Part shown: positions 9,917 to 18,951 of the stretch, one piece after another
How the letters are laid out: each line of letters opens with the position of its first letter
Numbering within the stretch: position 1 is the first letter of the stretch
Source of the DNA: Niallia nealsonii
GTDB lineage: Bacteria; Bacillota; Bacilli; Bacillales; Cytobacillaceae
Direction: 5' to 3'
DNA: 64,000 bases
NCBI RefSeq assembly: GCF_002835805.1
Contig: NZ_PISE01000031.1
Location: forward strand, 62,001 to 126,000
Position numbers and translations under genes: made by a program
The notes under the pieces: generated by a model
The model's input: the letters and a program-made list of their open reading frames with translations, nothing else
Told to the model about the DNA's origin: nothing
Databases searched by the model: none

Positions 9917-10398
9917 GCAAAAAGCCATTTCATTTCCATAATTTATTAGAGGATTAACAAGCAGTAAACCTGCTGAAAGAAAATATTCGAAAATGTCGAA
10001 ATTATTGAATAAGTTAATCTGGATAAGGATGATGATCTAAAAATTAGAAACATCCTTTTGGAAATGGAGATAACTTTTTTAGACTTTTAGCGGAAAAAGC
10101 GCCATTTATGCTGATTAGAGGAAAAAAATTTGTATAACCATTAAAATAATGGTGACTGATCTCAACGGGAAAAGAACCAGATTAGTTCCTGCTCCCCGGA
10201 CTATTTTAATGTAATGATTATGGGTAAATAAGGAAAAAGATGTAGGTTTTCATATGATGGATAGCTTTTGAAAAAAATAAAGGGAAATAATAAAACTTAG
10301 CAGGAGAATGTTTAGATCCTTCTGGCAGAAGATTAAATGCGGCGTGCAGATAGGAACATTCTAAGGGGCCGATAGTGTTTTAAAACCTAAGAGTCGAT
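9917..10398. other. intergenic, nothing recognised
   Basis: About 480 bases before the YfhD-like remnant. Short open stretches occur on both strands but none has a start with a ribosome binding site. I see no convincing hairpin terminator after the endolysin-like gene. Confidence 0.4.
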
Positions 10399-10438
10399 GA
10401 AAAAGAGCAATGGCAAATTTGTCGGTGCTCTTTTTTTT
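10399..10438. terminator. terminator-like hairpin next to YfhD remnant
   Basis: AAAAGAGCA and TGCTCTTTT pair around an AT-rich loop and give a T run on either strand. It probably served the decayed minus-strand YfhD-like gene. Confidence 0.5.
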
Positions 10439-10439
10439 G

Positions 10440-10590
10440 TATGCAAGTGCATACAATTTATTGTCGTTTTGCAGGTCGTATTTTTCTTTTTCCCCAAGTT
10501 CGCGAGCGAATTTTTCATCAATACGATTTAGATCTATTTTTAGTTCTTTTGGTGTTTGCGGCTTGATTGTTTTTGGGGAAATGAAAAAAT
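10440..10590 (-). pseudogene. YfhD-like gene remnant
   Basis: On the minus strand the frame reads IKPQTPKELKIDLNRIDEKF followed by ARELGEKEKYDL, closely matching the intact YfhD-like protein at 5340 (LPQTPKDLKIEANHVDEEFASELGEKEKLN). There is no ATG, GTG or TTG start with a ribosome binding site upstream and the frame runs past the expected end into the terminator, so the gene has lost its start and stop. It is a paralogue in decay. Confidence 0.55.
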
Positions 10591-10655
10591 AATGCAGGAG
10601 GAATAAGATCAGAGGAACGAGAATAAAAAAGGAGCTAAAAAACAGGGGGGAAAAG

Positions 10656-11483
10656 ATGTTAACACAAACAGAATTAAAACAGATTAAAGAGCTTCAAGAG
10701 TTATGTGAAAAAGAAGGGAACTTTCAGCTGAAATTAAATTTCGATATGCTTAAAAATCGAGAAGGCGATAAAAAGGAAGATTTTTTTCAGTATGAACAAG
10801 GCAAACTTGTTGGATTTCTTGGCAGCTATGGTTTTGGAAAGACAGTAGAGCTTTGTGGCATGGTACACCCAAATTACCGACGAAGAGGGATATTTTCGTG
10901 TTTGCTGAAAATGGGACTGGATGAGGCAAAAAAGCATAATATGCAGGTTGTTTTGCTGAATGCGCCAACAGAGTCTTTATCTGCAACAGAATTTTTAAAA
11001 CATGTGCCCTGTTTCTTTGCATTTGCAGAATACCAAATGAAATGGCAGGAGACAGAATTAGTGGAAGATTCAATGATTACAGTCAGACCATCTATTTCTG
11101 ATGAGGATAATGAAGCGGAGATTCAGCTGGAGGTGTTGGGCTTTGGCTTTGCTGAAGAAGAAGCAAGAGAATATCAGGAAACATTAATGAAAAATAATGA
11201 AGAACAGAGGCTGTTAATTGAAGCAGAAGGAAAAGTTGCCGGAAAAATGCGAGTAGCTGAAACGAATAAAGCAGCATGGATTTATGGGTTTACCGTTTTT
11301 CCCGAGCTTCGAGGAAAGGGAATAGGGAGAAAGGCTTTAGGCAAAGTAGTCAAAATGGAACAGAAAAAGGGCTTGGCTATTTACTTAGAAGTGGAAGCAA
11401 AAAATTCTCATGCATTAAAGCTGTATGAATCATGCGGATTTAAAAGCTATCATTCTCAGGATTATTATAAATGCCTTCTATAA
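10656..11483 (+). CDS. tandem GNAT acetyltransferase
   Basis: A 275-residue protein with two GNAT folds. The first (about 1-130) has the acetyl-CoA loop pattern VHPNYRRRGIFSCLL and the second (about 140-275) has VFPELRGKGIGRKAL followed by NSHALKLYESCGFK, the classic motif B. The second domain keeps the better Q/RxxGxG/A pattern and is probably the catalytic one, while the first may be structural. GGGGGG lies 6 bases before the ATG. Substrate unknown; it stands alone. Confidence 0.85.
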   Translation: MLTQTELKQIKELQELCEKEGNFQLKLNFDMLKNREGDKKEDFFQYEQGKLVGFLGSYGFGKTVELCGMVHPNYRRRGIFSCLLKMGLDEAKKHNMQVVLLNAPTESLSATEFLKHVPCFFAFAEYQMKWQETELVEDSMITVRPSISDEDNEAEIQLEVLGFGFAEEEAREYQETLMKNNEEQRLLIEAEGKVAGKMRVAETNKAAWIYGFTVFPELRGKGIGRKALGKVVKMEQKKGLAIYLEVEAKNSHALKLYESCGFKSYHSQDYYKCLL

Positions 11484-11620
11484 AGAAAAAAATTCTAAAT
11501 TTGATTTTAACCAATAATAACTTTTGCAGCTGCAGCCAATGTTTAAAATTAGCTTCCTAAAAAACGTTGCTTATAGTATAGGGTTTGCTCAGCCGCCCAA
11601 AAACATATAATGATAAAGCA

Positions 11621-11653
11621 AAAACCGCCCATTTGTTTTAAATAGGGCGGTTC
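11621..11653 (-). terminator. intrinsic terminator of symporter gene
   Basis: AACCGCCC and GGGCGGTT form the stem; read on the minus strand it ends in GGTTTTTGC. Confidence 0.8.
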
Positions 11654-11672
11654 AAAGTGGATTTTTATTTAT

Positions 11673-12641
11673 TTAAGCTGATACATCTTTATTGATAGTT
11701 TCTTCTTTTTCCTTTTTCTCTTTCATACGGCTAAATATATTGGCAAGCAGGGAACCGGAAATATTATGCCATACGCTGAAAATGGCACTTGGAACGGCAG
11801 CTAGGGGCGAAAAATGGGCAGAGGCGATAGCTACACCTAAACCAGAATTCTGCATTCCGACTTCCATTGCCACTGCTTTTTGTTTGGCAAGGTCCATGCC
11901 GCATAACCGGGCAAAAAAGAATCCAATTAAAAATCCAAGCACATTATGCAAAATAACTACTCCGAAAATCAGCAGTCCTGTTTCAGCAATTTTGGCTGCA
12001 CTGCCTGCAACCACAGCAGATACAATTAAAACGATGGCAATAACGGAAACTAATGGCATTGCTTTTGCACCAGCGCGGGCTTGTTTTCCAAAGAATTTTT
12101 TTATAATGGCACCGAGCACTAATGGCACAATAACGACTTGTACAATTGAAAGGAATAAGGAACCAACACTGATATTTACCCATTTGCTTGCAAACAGAAG
12201 GATCAATAGTGGTGTAACAATTGGTGCAAGAATTGTTGAAACAGAGGCAATTGCAACAGCTAGCGCAACATTTCCTCTTGCTAGAAACACCATAACATTG
12301 GAAGCAGTACCGCTTGGACAGCATCCTACTAAAATAACTCCTACCGCAACTTCTTTTGGTAGATCAAGACCTACTGCAAGTCCAAAGGCAAGTAATGGCA
12401 TAATGATAAAGTGGCCTATTACCCCAAGGGCTACATCTTTTGGCCTTTTCAGCACCTCTTTAAAATCAGATGCTTCGAGTGTTAACCCCATCCCAAACAT
12501 AACAATTCCGAGTAGCGGAACAATATAGTTTCCTAGCCAAACAAAATGATCAGGCAAAAAATAAGCAATAATAGCAAAAAGCAAAACCCATAAAGTAAAT
12601 GTTTTCCCAGCAAAGCTGCTGACTTTTTCAATAACTCCCAT
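11673..12641 (-). CDS. bile acid:sodium symporter family (BASS, YocS-like) transporter
   Basis: A 322-residue integral membrane protein with about nine or ten hydrophobic segments. The core motif GCCPSGTASNVMVFLARGNVA (near residues 105-125) and the later EVGMQNSGLGVAIA are the crossing-region signatures of the BASS family, which couples sodium to uptake of organic acids such as pantoate or bile acids. The start is supported by GGAGGG 7 bases upstream. The ligand in this organism is unknown. A perfect palindrome sits just before the start codon and suggests specific repression. Confidence 0.9.
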   Translation of the reverse strand: MGVIEKVSSFAGKTFTLWVLLFAIIAYFLPDHFVWLGNYIVPLLGIVMFGMGLTLEASDFKEVLKRPKDVALGVIGHFIIMPLLAFGLAVGLDLPKEVAVGVILVGCCPSGTASNVMVFLARGNVALAVAIASVSTILAPIVTPLLILLFASKWVNISVGSLFLSIVQVVIVPLVLGAIIKKFFGKQARAGAKAMPLVSVIAIVLIVSAVVAGSAAKIAETGLLIFGVVILHNVLGFLIGFFFARLCGMDLAKQKAVAMEVGMQNSGLGVAIASAHFSPLAAVPSAIFSVWHNISGSLLANIFSRMKEKKEKEETINKDVSA

Positions 12642-12661
12642 CCTAAACCCTCCAAATATTT

Positions 12662-12678
12662 TGTCAGATTATCTGACA
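12662..12678. promoter_or_regulatory. perfect palindrome before BASS transporter
   Basis: TGTCAGATTATCTGACA is a perfect 17-bp dyad (8-1-8) beginning 21 bases upstream of the start codon at 12641. The form resembles operators of GntR-family (FadR-type) repressors. No such regulator is adjacent, so it would act in trans. The rest of the 12.68-13.2 kb gap is AT-rich, with a TTGACA at 12955-12960 and only weak -10 candidates. Confidence 0.6.
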
Positions 12679-13200
12679 TGTTTTCTATCTATTTATACTA
12701 ATTTAAATATTTTAAAAAATCAATATATTTTTTTAGAGGCTGCAAAATGCAGATGTAAATGGGACAGGAAAGAAATCAAAAAAATTTTAAAAAATTAAAG
12801 TCAAAAATTTACCACGAAAAATAAATTGGCTTAAAACCTTGATTTTAAAGGGATTTTTAAATTTCCCAACAATAGGAAAAGTGAATATTCTAATAGTTTT
12901 ACATAGAAAATAATAGAATAAATCCTTTAGTCTGCTAATATGCTAAAAAATTTATTGACAGTACCTTTTGCTTCATGATAGATTAAGTTTATTGATTCAT
13001 TTCTCTAATATATTATCGTAATAAAGTGTTAGCGGAAACTTATACATAGTGATTGTTTTATTAGCTTTTCGTAAATACAAAAGATGCACAAATTTTTCTA
13101 TTATATAAGAAATTTTGTGAAATGATTACAAATAAATTTGGAGATAATTATTAACAAACTAGAGGGAAATTTAACTTCATTAAAGGTGGTTTTCTATAAA

Positions 13201-13983
13201 ATGAAACGTTTGACAACTATTTTCTTAAGCTTAACAGCATTATTTCTTATTCTTGCTGGATGTTCTAGCACATCTAAGGAAAAAGAGGGAAATGATGATG
13301 CATTAATTATTGGAATCGATGATAAATTTGCGCCAATGGGTTTCCGCGATGAAGACAATAAAATTGTTGGATTTGATATTGACTATGCAAAAGCGGCAGC
13401 AGGAAAAATGGGTGTAAAAGTTAAGTTTCAGCCTATCGATTGGCAAACAAAAGAATCAGAACTAAGCAGTGGCCGAATTGATTTAATTTGGAATGGCTAT
13501 ACCATTACAGACGAGCGCAAAAAGAAAGTTCTATTCACAAAACCATATTTAAAAAATGCACAGGTTGTTGTAACACTGAAAGATTCCAAACTATCAAAAT
13601 TAGCTGATTTAAATGGAAAAGTTGTGGGGCTTCAATCATTATCTTCCGCTTCAGATGCTTTAGATGCTAATCCAATTAAATCGAAAATTAAAGAAGTTAC
13701 CGAGTTTTCTGATAATGTAATGGCATTAAATGATTTAAAGTCTGGCCGTTTAGATGCCGTAGTTATTGATGAAGTGGTAATTGACTATTATATGACGAAA
13801 GAAAAAGACAGTTTTAAATTGCTAGATGAATCCCTTGCTCCAGAAGAGTATGGAATCGGCGTGAAAAAAGGAAATGAAGAATTATTAGAGAAGCTTCAAA
13901 AAGCACTGGATGAAATGAATGAAGATGGTACTGCTGCTAAGATTTCTGAAAAGTGGTTTGGCGAAAATAAAGTATTAAACTAA
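13201..13983 (+). CDS. amino-acid ABC transporter substrate-binding lipoprotein
   Basis: A 260-residue family-3 solute-binding lipoprotein. The start at 13201 is chosen because AAAGGTGG lies upstream and the protein then opens with a proper lipoprotein signal (MKRLTTIF...LILAGC, lipid-modified Cys at about 21). IGIDDKFAPMGFRDED...GFDIDYAKAAA and the later GRLDAVVIDEVV are typical of binders of polar amino acids. A permease and an ATPase follow. A hairpin after the gene probably lowers downstream expression, so that binder is made in excess. A long leader (about 240 bases from a TTGACA at 12955) precedes it. Confidence 0.92.
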   Translation: MKRLTTIFLSLTALFLILAGCSSTSKEKEGNDDALIIGIDDKFAPMGFRDEDNKIVGFDIDYAKAAAGKMGVKVKFQPIDWQTKESELSSGRIDLIWNGYTITDERKKKVLFTKPYLKNAQVVVTLKDSKLSKLADLNGKVVGLQSLSSASDALDANPIKSKIKEVTEFSDNVMALNDLKSGRLDAVVIDEVVIDYYMTKEKDSFKLLDESLAPEEYGIGVKKGNEELLEKLQKALDEMNEDGTAAKISEKWFGENKVLN

Positions 13984-14009
13984 AAAATAAGTTTAAATAA
14001 TTATAGGGC

Positions 14010-14040
14010 AAAACAGGGGTTCCTAGAGAAGCCCTGTTTT
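14010..14040 (+). terminator. attenuating hairpin between binder and permease genes
   Basis: AAAACAGGG pairs with CCCTGTTTT and is followed by GTTTATT. It lies inside the operon and is probably a partial terminator. Confidence 0.65.
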
Positions 14041-14061
14041 GTTTATTGGAGGAATTTTTTT

Positions 14062-14721
14062 ATGTCTTTAGATTATATCATCTCCATTTCAAAGCCGATG
14101 CTAGAAGGGGCGCAGGCGACGATTTTGTTATTTTTGGTTGCCATTATCGTTTCTATTCCATTGGGCTTTGTCATGACACTTGCTGTTAGAAGCAGCATTA
14201 AGCCTATTGCTTGGCTTGCTCATACTTATATTTATGTCATGCGTGGAACACCGCTATTATTGCAGTTATTATTTATCTGTTTTGGCTTGCCCATGATTCC
14301 TGTTATTGGTGAATATATGGTATTGGATCGTTTTGTTGCAGCTTCATTAGGATTTATTTTAAATTATACGGCTTATTTTGCAGAAATTTTTCGCGGGGGG
14401 CTATTGGCAATTGATAAAGGGCAATATGAAGCATCTCAAGTGCTTGGTTTAAATAAATGGCAGACAACTACACGTGTCATACTGCCGCAAATGTTTCGGA
14501 TTGCACTTCCTGCAGTTGCAAATGAGTCGGTGACATTAGTGAAAGATACGGCGCTTTTGTATGCAGTTGCTGTTCCAGAAATTTTGCATTTTGCCCAAAC
14601 AGCAGTAAACCGTGATTTTACGATTATTCCGTTTTTTGTAGCGGGGGTTATTTACTTAATCATGACGTTAATATTAACATTGCTATTTAAATGGATGGAA
14701 CGAAAATTTAAATTTGAATAA
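14062..14721 (+). CDS. amino-acid ABC transporter permease
   Basis: A 219-residue permease of the His/Glu/Gln/Arg type with about five membrane segments. The EAA-like loop that docks to the ATPase reads [20 protein letters not shown] (near 112-131), and [14 protein letters not shown] is the conserved early motif. GGAGG precedes the ATG by about 10 bases. It is the second gene of a binder-permease-ATPase operon, and a single permease implies a homodimer. Confidence 0.93.
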   Translation: MSLDYIISISKPMLEGAQATILLFLVAIIVSIPLGFVMTLAVRSSIKPIAWLAHTYIYVMRGTPLLLQLLFICFGLPMIPVIGEYMVLDRFVAASLGFILNYTAYFAEIFRGGLLAIDKGQYEASQVLGLNKWQTTTRVILPQMFRIALPAVANESVTLVKDTALLYAVAVPEILHFAQTAVNRDFTIIPFFVAGVIYLIMTLILTLLFKWMERKFKFE

Positions 14722-14737
14722 AAAGGAAGTGAAAAAT

Positions 14738-15484
14738 ATGGCGATTATGGAAATTTCGAACTTAAAAAAATCATACGGCGATTTAGAGGTATTAAAACAA
14801 ATATCTTTTGATGTGAATAAAAATGATGTAGTTGCAGTAATCGGTCCTTCTGGATCAGGAAAAAGTACCATGCTTAGAAGCCTTGTTCATTTGGAACAAA
14901 TACAAGGAGGCAGCGTTACAATTTGCGGCGATCACTTAGTGCAAGATGGCGTCTATTCAAAACCAAAAGAGATTAAGCAAATTACTTCTAAAATGGGAAT
15001 GGTTTTTCAGCATTTTAATCTTTTTCCCCATTTAACGGTAAAACAAAATTTGGAACTTGCGCCCAAAATGGCAAAAAAAGAGTCAACTGCACAGATAGAG
15101 GCAAAATCTAAAGAACTTCTAGAGAAAATTGGGCTGGCTGATCGTACCAATGCCTATCCTGCTAATCTTTCTGGCGGACAAAAACAGCGTGTCGCCATTG
15201 CACGTGCTTTAATGATGAACCCGGAAATACTTTTGTTTGATGAACCAACATCAGCTCTGGATCCAGAATTGACAGGAGAAGTCCTGAAGGTGATGAAAGA
15301 CTTGGCCGAAGAGCATATGACGATGATTGTTGTGACACATGAGATGGGATTTGCGAAAGAGGTGGCCAACAGAGTAATTTTTATGGATAATGGGGAAATT
15401 GTTGAATCTGCTCATCCAGATGAGTTTTTTAATAACCCACAATTTGATCGGACGAAAGCATTTTTGTACCGTAATTTTAAATGA
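14738..15484 (+). CDS. amino-acid ABC transporter ATP-binding protein
   Basis: A 248-residue ATPase with Walker A GPSGSGKS (36-43), Q-loop [12 protein letters not shown], signature [15 protein letters not shown] and Walker [14 protein letters not shown]. The [10 protein letters not shown] segment is typical of GlnQ/HisP-like polar amino-acid importers. The start at 14738 is preferred over an in-frame ATG 24 bases earlier because AAGGAAG lies about 8 bases upstream. It energises import with the two preceding gene products. Confidence 0.94.
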   Translation: MAIMEISNLKKSYGDLEVLKQISFDVNKNDVVAVIGPSGSGKSTMLRSLVHLEQIQGGSVTICGDHLVQDGVYSKPKEIKQITSKMGMVFQHFNLFPHLTVKQNLELAPKMAKKESTAQIEAKSKELLEKIGLADRTNAYPANLSGGQKQRVAIARALMMNPEILLFDEPTSALDPELTGEVLKVMKDLAEEHMTMIVVTHEMGFAKEVANRVIFMDNGEIVESAHPDEFFNNPQFDRTKAFLYRNFK

Positions 15485-15498
15485 TAGACGGTTGATTA

Positions 15499-15540
15499 AG
15501 CTGTACACAATGAAATGTTATTGTGTGCAGCTTTTTTATT
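15499..15540 (+). terminator. intrinsic terminator of amino-acid ABC operon
   Basis: AAGCTGTACACAAT pairs with ATTGTGTGCAGCTT (one G-U) and ends in a T run. Confidence 0.9.
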
Positions 15541-15800
15541 TGCAGTTACTAAGATAGATGGTAGCGAATTTTGTAGAAAAATAGCTATTTGTAAAAAATT
15601 GAACCAAAATAACGAAAAAAAGAAGCAAAAGCAATAAAAAAAGACCAACAATAACCAAAAATATAGATGAAAATTAGTTGATGTAAAGATGGATGAACAT
15701 ATAGAAGAAGTATATTCCCGCATATTCCAGACAATAGAGAATCTTAAAGATAAATAGGCAAAAAGGAGGGGAATCAACATGCTATTTGGGATCTCCCTCT

Positions 15801-16601
15801 CTAAAACATTAAATCAATGCGAGATGTTTTTTCTTTTTTTAAAGGATAAATGCCAAAAGAGTCTGGAATGATTTGTGTCGATCGGTAGAGCAGTTCAGAT
15901 ACAGTGACACATTTATACCCGTTTTTGTATAAAAAGTCCAAAATATTATCTAATGCATGAACTGTTTGACAAGTCTGGGTATATTCACTCCCATGCCAAT
16001 CATGAAATAGAATGATATTACCTGGCTTTACTCCTTTTGTTACATAGTTGCAAATTTGACCGGCAGGTGGACTTGCCCAATCACGAGGATCTTGATTCCA
16101 TGACCATAATACAACTTCTTTTTGGTTTTTGATTGCTGTATTAATAATCAAATCATTATAAAAACCGCCTACAGGCCGATAAAGAGACGGCTTAAAACCA
16201 GTGAATTTCTGTATGATTTTATCTGTTTCTTCTAATTCTGCTGACAGTTTTTCTGACGTAATATTATGATAAAGATGGTGAAACGTATGATTGGCAATTT
16301 CATGTCCTTCTTTTACTTCCCGTTTTAAAATATCAGGAAATCGGATTACTTTATTGCCAGCTACAAAAAAGGTGGCTTTAGCATCATATTTAGCCAATAT
16401 ATCCAGTATTTGAGGAGTGAAAATTGGGTGAGGACCATCATCAAAAGTAAGAGAAACTAATTTTTCTTTTGTATTCACTTCCCAAATAACATGTCCAGTT
16501 TTTTCATATGCCTCCCGACTATTAATGAATGCAAATGTATGGACTTGATAAGAGGATAAAAAAATAAATAAAAGAGCTGTAAGAAACCATATTTTTTTCA
16601 T
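15801..16601 (-). CDS. polysaccharide deacetylase family protein (exported)
   Basis: A 266-residue NodB-fold hydrolase with an N-terminal signal peptide or anchor (MKKIWFLTALLFIFLSS). Motif 1 TFDDGPHPIFTPQIL supplies the catalytic and metal aspartates, motif 2 is HTFHH, and motif 3 YRPVGGFYND and motif 4 LWSWNQDPRDW are also present, so the enzyme should be active. It probably removes N-acetyl groups from cell-wall sugars; the relation is to the YheN/PdaA-like group. The ATG at 16601 is chosen for the AAGGAG 8 bases upstream, rather than an in-frame GTG that overlaps it. Confidence 0.88.
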   Translation of the reverse strand: MKKIWFLTALLFIFLSSYQVHTFAFINSREAYEKTGHVIWEVNTKEKLVSLTFDDGPHPIFTPQILDILAKYDAKATFFVAGNKVIRFPDILKREVKEGHEIANHTFHHLYHNITSEKLSAELEETDKIIQKFTGFKPSLYRPVGGFYNDLIINTAIKNQKEVVLWSWNQDPRDWASPPAGQICNYVTKGVKPGNIILFHDWHGSEYTQTCQTVHALDNILDFLYKNGYKCVTVSELLYRSTQIIPDSFGIYPLKKEKTSRIDLMF

Positions 16602-16760
16602 TAAATGCACTCCTTATTTATTATGAACTTAGTTTATGAAGTCTTTATTCAAAATATTTAAGGAGAATATGTTATGAAAAAATTGGAAGGATTTAGTTGA
16701 GCTGTACGAAAATATGGTTCATTATTAAAAAGGTAAAGAGTATAAAAAAGGGGGCAGTCA

Positions 16761-17129
16761 ATGATTAAAGAGGCTTTAATTTTAATTGTTTCATGGATTG
16801 CTGTATTATTTTTTATACCCAAACAAAGTAGAAAAACCGCTCAAATCTCATTTTTATTTTGCCAAGCAATTGCATGGATATTTGAATATATACAGGTTTA
16901 TTTTGGATTTGTGGAATTTCCATTTAGGGAATTTAATTATGCAACCAAAATGAATTTTTCCTTGTATTATATTGTTTATCCAACTGCTGGTGTGTTTTTT
17001 ATACTTTGGTATCCATTAAAAGCAGGGAAGATAAGAATAATCGCTTATTATTTCATTTTTGGAATGATTGTACCAACTTATTCTTTCTTATTAGAAAAGT
17101 ACAGCTCACTTGTCCATTTTAGAAGATGA
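16761..17129 (+). pseudogene. CBO0543-type membrane protein, cut short by a stop codon
   Basis: The 122 visible residues contain four hydrophobic segments, and the motif ATKMNFSLYYIVYPTAGVFF is characteristic of the CBO0543 family (function unknown, about 150-170 residues). The frame ends in HFRR-TGA, and reading through the TGA gives WCNCLH, where relatives keep a Trp-rich segment such as HWNWYW. A TGG-to-TGA change is therefore likely to have removed the last membrane segment. A good GGGGGC site precedes the ATG. The gene at 6325 is a second broken member. Confidence 0.6.
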
Positions 17130-17346
17130 TGGTGTAATTGCCTCCATTAAATAAGGAAGCATTTGATACGTATTATAAAACAGGTGACAAATACTCCCCC
17201 GGCTTATACATACATCTATAAAAACATCCAACTTTAATGGATGAGTGATAAAATGAAAAGAATATAGAATATACTATACTAAGCTGTTGATGTGACTTTT
17301 TGCTAGTTTGCTAGAAAATAAACCGCAAATATTTGGAGGGGATTTT

Positions 17347-18366
17347 TTGACAAGGGAAATTTGGGAAAAAGACCATGATTATTATAAACTACCGCCATTA
17401 AAAACAGAGGATATAAAAAAAGCAGAGCAGCAATTTAAGGTAACGCTTCCTGATTCATATATACATTTATTAAAAGAGCAAAACGGAGGCAGTATTCTCT
17501 TTAATGCATTTCCGGCAATTCAAGAGGATTTTTTTATAGAGCCTTATATTGAGGTAGATTATATTTATGGAATTGGCGAAATAAATGGCATTCTTGAAAC
17601 TGACTATTATTTACAAGAATGGGAAATGCCTAAGGGACTTATTTTGTTTAATGGAGATGGCCATACTTGGCTTGCATTCGATTATCGAAACGTCGCAGCT
17701 AACCCGCCAATTATTTACATAGACAATGAGAGTGAACAAATTATCAAGATAGCAGAGGATTTTGAAGAATTTTTAAATGGTTTATATACAGCAGAAGAGG
17801 ATTATCCTTTAGAAGGAGAAAGAGAATTTAATGAATGGGAATATAGTAAAGAGGAATTTGAAGCATTATTGGAAGAAAATGATGTAGAGAAATTGCATTT
17901 TGCCATTAAGGAAATATCGCAAGGAGAGAAGGACGAAAAATGGGTCAGTGATCAACTTCTGAAATTAGCTACTCATTCGGAGGATATAATAAGGAGTGAA
18001 GTTGCCAATAGTGTATGGAATTCTTATGTACACACCTTTAATAAGAAAATGATTCAAACATTTATAGATATTTTCCAACAGGATAAAGATGCTGATGTGC
18101 GCATGTATGCGGATATGATCATTGAAAAAATAAATTATTCATTTGAAGATTTAACTAATAATCTACATACATATAAATATATGCATCTAATGTTTTCCTT
18201 CGGAGAACATTTTTACCAAATTAATCGAGTTTCACAAGGATGGAGTTTACTAAATAATCAAACGGATGCTGTACAAGTGTTCAATACGGTCGATGAGTTG
18301 TTGGCACAAGCTACTTTGGACGGAAAGCCATTAAAGGAAATGTGGAGTTATGTAAAAGTAATATAA
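17347..18366 (+). CDS. SUKH (SMI1/KNR4) domain protein with HEAT-like tail
   Basis: A 339-residue cytoplasmic protein. Residues about 15-165 show the SMI1/KNR4 pattern: KAEQQFKVTLPDSYIHLLKEQNGG, GIGEI, LILFNGDGHTWLAFDYR and FEEFLNGL. The remainder holds helical repeats (DQLLKLATHSEDIIRSEVANSVW, DIFQQDKDADVRMYADMIIEKI) resembling HEAT units. SUKH proteins often act as immunity partners of polymorphic toxins, but no toxin gene is adjacent. The TTG at 17347 is preferred because GGAGGG lies about 6 bases upstream; an in-frame TTG at 17308 has no site. Confidence 0.8.
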   Translation: MTREIWEKDHDYYKLPPLKTEDIKKAEQQFKVTLPDSYIHLLKEQNGGSILFNAFPAIQEDFFIEPYIEVDYIYGIGEINGILETDYYLQEWEMPKGLILFNGDGHTWLAFDYRNVAANPPIIYIDNESEQIIKIAEDFEEFLNGLYTAEEDYPLEGEREFNEWEYSKEEFEALLEENDVEKLHFAIKEISQGEKDEKWVSDQLLKLATHSEDIIRSEVANSVWNSYVHTFNKKMIQTFIDIFQQDKDADVRMYADMIIEKINYSFEDLTNNLHTYKYMHLMFSFGEHFYQINRVSQGWSLLNNQTDAVQVFNTVDELLAQATLDGKPLKEMWSYVKVI

Positions 18367-18537
18367 TATAGAAGAGCTAATATTTGGAATAGGTGAATGA
18401 AAGAGCAGGTTTATGGACAAAAACAGAGGAATAATGGAACTAATAGGAGAATGTTTAAAGAGATAGAATTTTTTATAATCTCATGCTGCAAAAGTCCTCT
18501 TTGCTGGTAAAAGGCTTTGAAATTTATAAAAAAACAT

Positions 18538-18565
18538 TTGACAATCGTGTATCATGTTTTATAAT
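18538..18565 (+). promoter_or_regulatory. sigma-A promoter of tyrS
   Basis: TTGACA (18538-18543) and TATAAT (18560-18565) are separated by 16 bases, upstream of the T-box leader. Confidence 0.8.
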
Positions 18566-18599
18566 AAACATTAATATCTGCATAACGAAAATTTGTTTT

Positions 18600-18894
18600 T
18601 ACATTTTGGAGTATAAGAGTAAAAGCTATGAAGAGAACGAGTAGCATTGAAAGAAACAAACAGCAAGTTGCCGGTTGATGAGAGGCGCATGTGGAGTCAA
18701 TGTGAATACATCTTGGAGCTGTGCACCGAACTTATAGTAGGCTGCACCGGGTTAGCTGCCGTAATCCAAGCTAAAGTATCGTCTAGTTATTAGACCGTAC
18801 TTATGGAGGAAAGTCATGCGAGTGGCTTTCAAATAAAGGTGGTAACACGTCAAACGCACGTCCTTTAGGGTTTTCCCTAAAGGACGTTTTTTTG
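18600..18894 (+). promoter_or_regulatory. T-box riboswitch (tyrosine) with terminator
   Basis: The leader before tyrS has the T-box bulge AAGGTGGTAACACG (18836-18849), which pairs with the uncharged tRNA acceptor end, and a terminator CGTCCTTTAGGG/CCCTAAAGGACG with a T run (18859-18893). Upstream is a Stem I-like region, and a TAC triplet near 18701 (GAATACATC) fits a tyrosine specifier. Uncharged tRNA-Tyr should favour the antiterminator and switch tyrS on. The 5' limit is approximate. Confidence 0.92.
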
Positions 18895-18951
18895 TTTTTA
18901 CTCTTATAGAGCTTGCAATATTATTTATAATATTCCAAGGAGATGTTACGT

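Noticed and set aside
11692-12528. Long plus-strand open frame of 278 codons opposite the BASS transporter
   Set aside because: It is antisense to a clearly conserved transporter and its translation is rich in Thr/Ala/Pro/Ile without domain features; it is a mirror of the real gene.
15496-15780. Minus-strand open frame of 94 codons next to the deacetylase gene
   Set aside because: It is rich in Phe/Leu/Cys, overlaps the terminator of the amino-acid ABC operon, and lacks a ribosome binding site; it looks like a by-product of AT-rich DNA.
15683-15868. Short plus-strand ORFs with a strong AAAGGAGGGG site before ATG 15780
   Set aside because: The ORFs are only about 20-30 codons and the second runs into the deacetylase gene on the other strand; they could be remnants but show no recognisable protein.
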